The position numbers and the translations under genes are program-made. From an uncultured Clostridium sp. (GTDB lineage: Bacteria; Bacillota; Clostridia; UBA1212; UBA1255), in assembly GCA_900543695.1 (NCBI GenBank), contig UQSG01000041.1:1-18845 (forward strand): a stretch of 18,845 nucleotides of DNA. The letters are read 5' to 3'. Of this stretch, positions 14,759-18,845 are shown in pieces. Under the pieces are notes generated by a model, which was given only the letters and a program-made list of their open reading frames with translations, was not told the origin of the DNA and made no database searches. The number at the start of each line of letters is the position of its first letter. The stretch's first letter is position 1.

Positions 14759-16105
14759 ATGATGGCAAAACGCTTAGCGATTCTTTGTATCGCACCGATA
14801 GTTTTTTGTTTTTTTTATCCCGGGGTGCTTCCGCTTTCGGCCAAAGACGATCCGTCCTATTACGGCGACGGCGCATCGGTAAGCTGGGAAGAGCTCTCGC
14901 AGTACCTTTCACCTCTGTATCAAAATACACCGTATATCAGTGTTTCAAACGGCTCAGAGGTCAGAAGGTTTTCTTTTAATATCGAATTATTTACGGATCT
15001 TGGACTGTATGTCTACGGCGAGCCGTCCTCTGTACAGTTCTCCGGAACCGTAAATGATTTCAAGACGGCGGACTACGGGTATTTCCGGGTACAGTCGGAC
15101 GGTACGCAGAAGAATGGAGAATACCGTTACCTTGGATATTCTTTAAGTGGCGTTCCGATGACCAACACGCGCTTCCCCAACGAAATCCATACCGATTTTT
15201 CTGAAATGACGCTTATGAAATACACGGACCTGCCAGAATCGCTGAAAGAAACGTATCAAGTCAAGGGCATCGACAACGAGCCGTACGCTGTCCTCCGCGA
15301 TCTGATCGAAGCGCCGGACAGCCCCGTATGGGAGTTTGAAAATATAAACAACGGTGTCCCCATTACTCTGCGGGAGCGGCTGGAAGGCTTCGGTCTGATG
15401 CAAAACGGCGTCCCGTCCATTTCACTGCTTGACTATGCAATTATCTACAGCTGGGCTGAGACCGGAGGAATTCTTCGTGTATTTTACCAGTCGAAAAATA
15501 ACAAAGAAGTAATCCGTTACGCGACCTTCACGGGGCCCGTATCCGTCGATTTTGCGCGGAAGCTTCCGGAATTTACGGCAGAGCTCTCGATTCCACCCGG
15601 TCAGCCCGGTTTAATCGGAGACCGGAAATTCCGCCTCGGACCGGATCAGGAAAGTCTTTCACTGCAGATTGACATGAAAGCCGTTTTACTGGATGGATAT
15701 GCGGAGCTTACCGAATTCGGCAAAGCGCACACGTATACCAGAGCCGATATTCAAAGTCTCACATTGTCCATTCAGAATACGGAGCTGCAAAACACGGAGA
15801 TGCGCTGTTTCCCAAACGAAGCGATCGCCCAGGGAAGCCTTCCGACATATACGGTTCCGGCAGAAATTCTGGCCCCAGGCAGAAATACGCTTCGTCTTTC
15901 CGGGACAGCGCTTGTACGCTTTGAAGGAAAAGCGCTGCGCGCATCCTGTTCTCTTTTATTTGATATTATATACGAGCCCTTCGCCGAAACGCCTGCGCCT
16001 TCCGCCATGCCTGAAACGCCCGCCCCCACTGCCGGAACGCCCGCCGCGCCTGAGACGACGCCCGATCCAACGGCGTATCGTTTTGCAGTTTCAAGAAAAT
16101 GGTAG
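14759..16105 (+). CDS. Putative secreted protein of unknown function with a Pro/Thr/Ala-rich C-terminus
   Basis: The protein has 448 residues from the ATG at 14759; a second ATG follows directly. AAGGGGGAAA is the ribosome site. The signal peptide runs from MMAKRLAILCIAPIVF to about residue 27 (LPLSAKDD), with likely cleavage after the Ala. The central part (about 30-405) appears globular and beta-rich, with no domain I can name. The tail (about 410-440) repeats short units such as ETPAPSAMPETPAPTAG. Such tails are usual in cell-wall-spanning linkers, but no sortase motif or membrane anchor follows. It lies 14 bases after the preceding unknown secreted protein. Function unknown. Confidence 0.82.
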   Translation: MMAKRLAILCIAPIVFCFFYPGVLPLSAKDDPSYYGDGASVSWEELSQYLSPLYQNTPYISVSNGSEVRRFSFNIELFTDLGLYVYGEPSSVQFSGTVNDFKTADYGYFRVQSDGTQKNGEYRYLGYSLSGVPMTNTRFPNEIHTDFSEMTLMKYTDLPESLKETYQVKGIDNEPYAVLRDLIEAPDSPVWEFENINNGVPITLRERLEGFGLMQNGVPSISLLDYAIIYSWAETGGILRVFYQSKNNKEVIRYATFTGPVSVDFARKLPEFTAELSIPPGQPGLIGDRKFRLGPDQESLSLQIDMKAVLLDGYAELTEFGKAHTYTRADIQSLTLSIQNTELQNTEMRCFPNEAIAQGSLPTYTVPAEILAPGRNTLRLSGTALVRFEGKALRASCSLLFDIIYEPFAETPAPSAMPETPAPTAGTPAAPETTPDPTAYRFAVSRKW

Positions 16106-16193
16106 AAATCTTCCGATTTTTGCTTTATTTAGTATAATTTTACATTGATCTTCCGTTTTTTGGGCCGTTTTCCGCCAAATCGCGCCGCGGGAA

Positions 16194-16222
16194 TTGACAA
16201 AGGCATAGTTTGATTGTATCAT
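16194..16222 (+). promoter_or_regulatory. Predicted sigma-A promoter of smpB-ssrA
   Basis: A consensus -35 TTGACA (16194-16199), a 17-bp spacer and TATCAT (16217-16222) lie 42 bases before smpB. This is the strongest promoter match in the window by hexamer and spacing, fitting the high demand for tmRNA. Confidence 0.75.
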
Positions 16223-16264
16223 GCTATATGCCGTTGATTGTATTCCGAAAAGAGGTGACGCCGC

Positions 16265-16735
16265 ATGGCTGCGGGAAAGGGCAGGAAATCGATCGCATCC
16301 AACAAAAAAGCATATCATGATTACTTTATTGAGGAAAGATACGAGTGCGGCATCGAGCTCGCGGGCACGGAGGTGAAATCTCTGCGCGCGGGGAAGGTCA
16401 ATCTGCGGGAGTCCTATGCTGTAATTCGGAATGGAGAGGTTTTTTTATGCGGTATGCATATCAGTCCATACGAGCAGGGAAACCGATTCAACCGGGATCC
16501 GCTGCGGGACCGCAGACTGCTGCTTCACAAGCGAGAAATCATGCGCCTGCTGGGATACGTTCAGCAAAAGGGACTGACGCTGGTTCCTACGGAGCTGTAC
16601 TTTTCGAACGGACGCGTAAAGGCAGAGCTGGGCGTCGCGCGCGGAAAGAAGCTGTTCGATAAAAGGGATGCAATCGCAGAGAAGGAAACAGCGCGGGAAA
16701 TCGACAGACGGCTGAAAGAATCGTTCCGCGAATAA
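16265..16735 (+). CDS. smpB: SsrA-binding protein SmpB
   Basis: This 156-residue RNA-binding protein brings tmRNA to stalled ribosomes in trans-translation. Conserved parts are KKAYHDYFIEERYECGIEL, GTEVKSLR, ESYAVIRNGEVFL, HKREIMRLLG and the basic C-terminal tail GKKLFDKRDAIAEKE that enters the empty mRNA channel. Length is normal. AGAGGTG precedes the ATG. The stop codon is only five bases before the mature 5' end of tmRNA. Confidence 0.97.
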   Translation: MAAGKGRKSIASNKKAYHDYFIEERYECGIELAGTEVKSLRAGKVNLRESYAVIRNGEVFLCGMHISPYEQGNRFNRDPLRDRRLLLHKREIMRLLGYVQQKGLTLVPTELYFSNGRVKAELGVARGKKLFDKRDAIAEKETAREIDRRLKESFRE

Positions 16736-16740
16736 ATTAC

Positions 16741-17121
16741 GGGGGTGTACTGGTTTCGACGGGGTCGTTGACACACGGACTGCGAGCAGAGGATTCTCGT
16801 TGGCCTCTATAAAAAACGGGAAATTAAAATTAAACGCAAGAAATAATACTTCTTTGCAGGCTGCTTAATGCAGCCGCGTTGACCCGGCGGTCACCCGTGC
16901 CGCCGGCAATCAGCGTCATCAAGTCGGGCCCGCCTGCGCGGCGGTCAGCGCAGGGTACGGAGCCGCTTAAGCTTTGCGGCGGTTCGGCATTTATGAAGCT
17001 ACCGGTTGTACGTTTTCGGCCGTCTGAATTTACAATCGGGAATTTGATCGGCGGCATATGCTCGTAGACGTTCGCGGGAATACGGTTTCGGACAGGGGTT
17101 CGACTCCCCTCACCTCCACCA
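16741..17121 (+). ncRNA. ssrA: tmRNA (transfer-messenger RNA)
   Basis: This is a 381-base RNA. The 5' end GGGGGTGTACTGGTTTCGAC and the 3' end CACCTCC-ACCA pair as a 7-bp acceptor stem with one G-U, and the CCA is encoded. The T-arm is CAGGGGTTCGACTCCCCT. The reading frame for the tag lies at 16836-16868 and ends inside the hairpin GGCTGC-TTAAT-GCAGCC. GC-rich pseudoknot segments follow. It is one-piece, not permuted. It releases stalled ribosomes and tags the unfinished protein for proteolysis. There is almost no room for its own promoter, so it is probably processed from an smpB-ssrA transcript unless a promoter lies inside smpB. Confidence 0.97.
16836..16868 (+). other. ssrA: tmRNA proteolysis-tag reading frame
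   Basis: The resume codon GCA at 16836 follows AAAC. The frame encodes ARNNTSLQAA and stops at TAA in the loop of the adjacent hairpin. Tags usually end in a hydrophobic residue plus AA, such as LAA or VAA. Here the ending is LQAA, which is atypical at the third residue from the end. Confidence 0.8.
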
Positions 17122-17150
17122 TAAGAGGGCACTAAAAAAGATGCCTAAGC

Positions 17151-17179
17151 AAAAAACTTCGATAAAATCGAGGTTTTTT
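17151..17179 (+). terminator. Intrinsic terminator of smpB-ssrA
   Basis: AAAAAACTTCGAT (17151-17163) pairs with ATCGAGGTTTTTT (17167-17179) over 13 bp with one G-U and a 3-base loop, ending in a run of six Ts. It lies 29 bases past the tmRNA CCA. Confidence 0.92.
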
Positions 17180-17281
17180 CGCATTTTCAGGGCAAGTTTT
17201 TCAGCATAGATTCTATAGATGCCAAACGGCAAAATCCTATACTGACAGGACTTAAACCCACAAATAGCAAAAATCGCACTG

Positions 17282-17319
17282 AAAGGCGTATGGAGAGTTA
17301 AAAATTCATACGCCTTTTT
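17282..17319 (+). terminator. Hairpin with T-run downstream of ssrA
   Basis: AAAGGCGTATG (17282-17292) and CATACGCCTTT (17307-17317) form a perfect 11-bp stem with a 14-base loop, followed by Ts. No convincing gene lies between it and the ssrA terminator. It may be the terminator of a gene lost from this site or belong to the inserted element. Confidence 0.65.
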
Positions 17320-17386
17320 CTTTTGCCCAAAATCATTATTATTCTCCCTGTTGGCATGCAGCAATAAAATATTAACACATCATTTT

Positions 17387-17433
17387 AAAGCCTTTTGTTT
17401 TTGATTATCACAGCAAAAACTGAAGGCTTTTTT
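17387..17433 (+). terminator. Third consecutive terminator-like hairpin
   Basis: AAAGCCTT (17387-17394) pairs with AAGGCTTT (17423-17430) and GTTTTT (17397-17402) with AAAAAC (17415-17420), separated by a 2x2 internal loop. A T-run follows at 17428-17433. As with the previous hairpin, no convincing gene lies directly upstream. Confidence 0.6.
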
Positions 17434-17580
17434 ATTGAAAGGAAAAAGTTATGTATTCAGAAATCAGGAGTACGATTCTTTGGTGTTTACCTTGTTCTAC
17501 ACGCCATTAAGCAAACTTTTACAGATGTAAAGCGGTCGTATTTTGCAGGTAAAGCAAGGTCGAAAAATAAGCAGGTGAAA

Positions 17581-17639
17581 GGAACGGGGTTGCTGAGGCT
17601 TCCCCGTTCCGGTTCACAGCGGACGGCAATGCCGACCGC
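17581..17639. repeat. Two adjacent hairpins (possible oriT-like or nick-site structure)
   Basis: GGAACGGGG (17581-17589) pairs perfectly with CCCCGTTCC (17602-17610) around a 12-base loop. Nine bases later GCGG-A-CGGC pairs with GCCG-A-CCGC (17619-17639) around AAT, with one A-A mismatch. Neither has a T-run, so they are not terminators. Paired hairpins are common at transfer origins, but no nick site or relaxase gene is visible here. Confidence 0.5.
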
Positions 17640-17767
17640 ATCAGGGTTTTACGACTCTTTTGGCTATCAGAAACCATAGGGGTTGCAAAACCGTCCGAAT
17701 ACCTGTTGTCGGGGTTGTAGGTAACCATAATTACCGACTGTGCAAGGAAAAAAAGAGGGGTTGTAGC
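17586..17767 (+). repeat. Four direct repeats of GGGGTTG
   Basis: GGGGTTGCTG begins at 17586, GGGGTTGCAA at 17679, GGGGTTGTAG at 17711 and GGGGTTGTAG again at 17757. The spacings of 93, 32 and 46 bases are irregular. They could be iterons or protein-binding sites of the element, or chance in a G-rich stretch. Confidence 0.4.
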
Positions 17768-17798
17768 AGGCGTTGTAAAACAAATAAGCAGATGGATC

Positions 17799-17966
17799 AT
17801 GTTTGAGAACAAGAAAAAAATTAACCTGTGGATGTATCCTGATAACCTTGAAAAGGTGGATATTATTTGCTTTAAAAAATCTATTTTTACTCACAAGGGA
17901 GTAGTCTGCCTATCTTGTGGACTTAGGGGTGGTTCATTATGGACCTCCTTGAAGTCCCCACTTTAA
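17799..17966 (+). pseudogene. Truncated conjugative-element protein, probably ribbon-helix-helix type
   Basis: The frame codes for 55 residues starting MFENKKKINLWMYPDNLEKVD. This opening resembles small DNA-binding-type proteins of conjugative elements that begin with a KINLWMYP-like beta strand followed by a helix. After about residue 24 (ICFKKS) the sequence no longer fits such a protein, and the tail is rich in Cys, Gly and Ser without order. The join suggests a deletion or recombination junction near 17870. The ribosome site is weak. It is read as the remnant of a gene in an excised or decayed element; family assignment is by memory of the motif only. Confidence 0.5.
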
Positions 17967-18040
17967 GAGAGATTACAGCAGAAAGAAAAAACATTTTATT
18001 TTAAAGAACTTATATTTACATTTCATTCACAAATTTAGGA

Positions 18041-18070
18041 TTGCGTTTCTGCATTATTCTAATGTATAAT
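18041..18070 (+). promoter_or_regulatory. Predicted sigma-A promoter of the truncated tetR
   Basis: TTGCGT (18041-18046), an 18-bp spacer and a consensus TATAAT (18065-18070) lie 58 bases before the ATG. The 170 bases around it contain no gene and are very AT-rich. Confidence 0.55.
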
Positions 18071-18092
18071 AAAATAAATACTATTTTATTAT
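18066..18092. promoter_or_regulatory. Inverted repeat overlapping the tetR promoter (putative TetR operator)
   Basis: ATAATAAAATA (18066-18076) and TATTTTATTAT (18082-18092) are perfect 11-bp arms around a 5-base spacer. They overlap the -10 and the predicted start site, the typical place for an autorepressing TetR-family operator. Confidence 0.6.
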
Positions 18093-18128
18093 TTTGTATT
18101 TTATATTGTTAAATGGGAGCATAAAAAG

Positions 18129-18344
18129 ATGCCGCGAAAATCTTATTCTATTGAAGAACGCCAACGAGTGAAAGAAGCATTGATGACTACTGTCCTTCAG
18201 TGCATTATAGATAGGGGTCTAATCCATAGCAGCATTGATGTTCTGTGCAGGAAAGTAGGTATATCAAAAACCTTTTTTTATATTGCGTTTCCAAATTTCA
18301 TCTGTAACATCGACATAATGCCATTCATATTCAATGCCCTTTGA
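18129..18344 (+). pseudogene. TetR-family regulator, truncated after the DNA-binding domain
   Basis: Residues 1-51 (starting MPRKSYSIEERQRVKEAL) form a normal TetR N-terminus with a helix-turn-helix (about 33-51, SSIDVLCRKVGISKTFFY). TetR proteins have about 190 residues; here family similarity stops right after KTFFY, near 18282. The remaining 20 codons are antisense to the neighbouring ATPase remnant. The ligand-binding and dimerisation domain is gone, so it should not work as a normal repressor. GGGAG lies nine bases before the ATG, and promoter and operator are intact, so a short peptide may still be made. Confidence 0.75.
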
Positions 18345-18563
18345 CTGATAGTAGCAGGTTACATTTTGTCGTTCAGCTTTCGTCCAAAAGCCCCAGTCAA
18401 GCACCACATCGATTCCAGCCTCGATGTCTCCAATGATTTGTCCAACAAGTAGTTCTGTGTTCTTTCCACGTAATCATCCTGCTTATCAGCACAATGCGGA
18501 CCGAATAAAGCAAGTGTTATTTCAACTGCAGATCTTTCCGCAGATCAGAATTACTTTTGCCAT
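18273..18563 (-). pseudogene. P-loop ATPase/kinase-like gene with deletion, frameshift and 3' truncation
   Basis: The gene starts at the ATG at 18563 with AAGGAGA upstream and reads MAKVILICGKICS, the first half of a Walker A motif. A stop follows at once, where GKS should be. Shifting frame, DEITLALFGPHCADKQDDYVERTQ-type sequence appears. After a further single-base frameshift come GDIEAGIDVVLDWGFWTKAER and YEWHYVDVTDEIWKRNIKK. Thus an internal segment containing the rest of the P-loop is deleted and the frame is broken again. The 3' part is lost where it meets the tetR fragment in a run of A/T near 18273-18282. It lies 25 bases after the pyrophosphatase-like gene and was probably co-transcribed with it. 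Confidence 0.75.
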
Positions 18564-18588
18564 TTTAGTCTCCTTATCCAATCAAATC

Positions 18589-18845
18589 TCAAATTTCAAT
18601 TTCACTATCGTAATACTGCTCTTGAAATCTAACTGCTTCCATAATTTCTTCAACGGTAAAATTCCGTCCTTCAGGCGCGGCAATAAGCTTATCCTCCACA
18701 TCATTGCGTCGATGGACAATACCGATAATTCGCGCAGCATATTCCTTCACCGGAGCATCAACACCCAATAAATAAACGTCAAGCTCCTCACCATCACCAC
18801 CCAGCACCTTGGGGATAAATCCATAGTTGATGGGATAGACGATAT
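18589..18845 (-). CDS. Inorganic pyrophosphatase-like protein (C-terminal part)
   Basis: The open frame enters from the right edge and gives 84 residues starting IVYPINYGFIPKVLGGDGEE. YPINYGFIP and DGEELDVYLLGVDAPV match the core of family I inorganic pyrophosphatases, which hydrolyse pyrophosphate to phosphate. IIGIVHRRNDVEDKLIAAPEG and the tail fit a short version of this family in Firmicutes. The N-terminus is outside the window. The frame is intact in what is visible, but the gene downstream in its operon is broken. Confidence 0.8.
   Translation of the reverse strand, partial: IVYPINYGFIPKVLGGDGEELDVYLLGVDAPVKEYAARIIGIVHRRNDVEDKLIAAPEGRNFTVEEIMEAVRFQEQYYDSEIEI

Larger units (their letters stand above)
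17434..17798. other. Gene-free, hairpin-rich stretch resembling a conjugative-element intergenic region
   Basis: Open frames exist on both strands here, but they run through hairpins or lack ribosome sites and start context, so I call no gene. AAAGGAAAAAG before an ATG at 17451 gives only a 19-codon frame. The stretch holds two strong hairpins, four GGGGTTG repeats and a short inverted repeat GGTAA-N6-TTACC (17720-17735). A DNA-binding-type fragment follows directly. From memory, similar sequence occurs upstream of such genes in conjugative elements of gut Firmicutes; this is recall, not a search. Confidence 0.45.

Noticed and set aside
16879..17067. 62-residue plus-strand open frame inside ssrA
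   Set aside because: It lies wholly within the structured part of tmRNA and overlaps conserved pseudoknots.
17110..17364. 84-residue minus-strand open frame over the ssrA 3' end and terminator
   Set aside because: It reads through the tmRNA acceptor stem and two hairpins, and the peptide has no family features. It is explained by the terminator sequence.
17519..17812. 97-residue minus-strand open frame downstream of ssrA
   Set aside because: It covers the hairpin-and-repeat region and has no good ribosome site. I believe similar peptides are recurrent false predictions in conjugative elements.
1..18845. CRISPR arrays, tRNA or rRNA genes, intact insertion sequences
   Set aside because: I saw no regularly spaced repeats, no tRNA besides the tmRNA acceptor domain, and no transposase or integrase coding sequence.

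Overview
The window looks like chromosomal DNA from a strictly anaerobic Firmicute of the class Clostridia. The evidence is a class III (anaerobic) ribonucleotide reductase with its activase, a flavodiiron protein fused to flavin reductase and rubredoxin, a free rubredoxin, a glmS ribozyme, AGGAGG-type ribosome binding sites and sigma-A-like promoters. Positions 1 to about 17,150 are compositionally fairly even and of intermediate GC. The last 1.7 kb is visibly more AT-rich and consists mostly of broken genes.

Layout: (1) 1-2121, a palindrome-marked promoter and a secreted CotH-family protein, ending in a strong bidirectional terminator. (2) 2139-6863, minus strand, a tightly packed operon nrdD-nrdG-flavodiiron fusion-rubredoxin, combining anaerobic dNTP synthesis with probable O2/NO removal. 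(3) 6905-7655, a divergent promoter region with a perfect 32-bp palindrome, then a Crp/Fnr-family regulator. (4) 7680-9047, a Si-type citrate synthase on the minus strand. (5) 9121-13212, minus strand, an amino-sugar operon: a GlmU-acetyltransferase-like protein, glmM, a glmS ribozyme and glmS. (6) 13368-16105, plus strand, a small unknown ORF and two unrecognised secreted proteins that probably form an operon. (7) 16265-17179, smpB and ssrA (tmRNA) five bases apart, with a terminator. (8) 17180-18845, a probable mobile-element scar next to ssrA: hairpins, short direct repeats, a truncated DNA-binding-type fragment, a truncated tetR with intact promoter and operator, a deleted and frameshifted P-loop ATPase, and the C-terminal part of an inorganic pyrophosphatase running off the end.

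The central functional idea is that the O2-sensitive glycyl-radical enzyme NrdD is co-transcribed with an O2/NO-reducing flavodiiron system. The palindrome is about 42 bp upstream of the predicted nrdD start, where a class II activator would sit, and it covers the -35 and spacer of the regulator's own promoter. A second perfect palindrome, 24 bp, sits at nearly the same distance from the cotH -10. I see no unmistakable undescribed multi-gene system. The best candidates are this regulatory circuit and the unrecognised secreted pair at 13647-16105.
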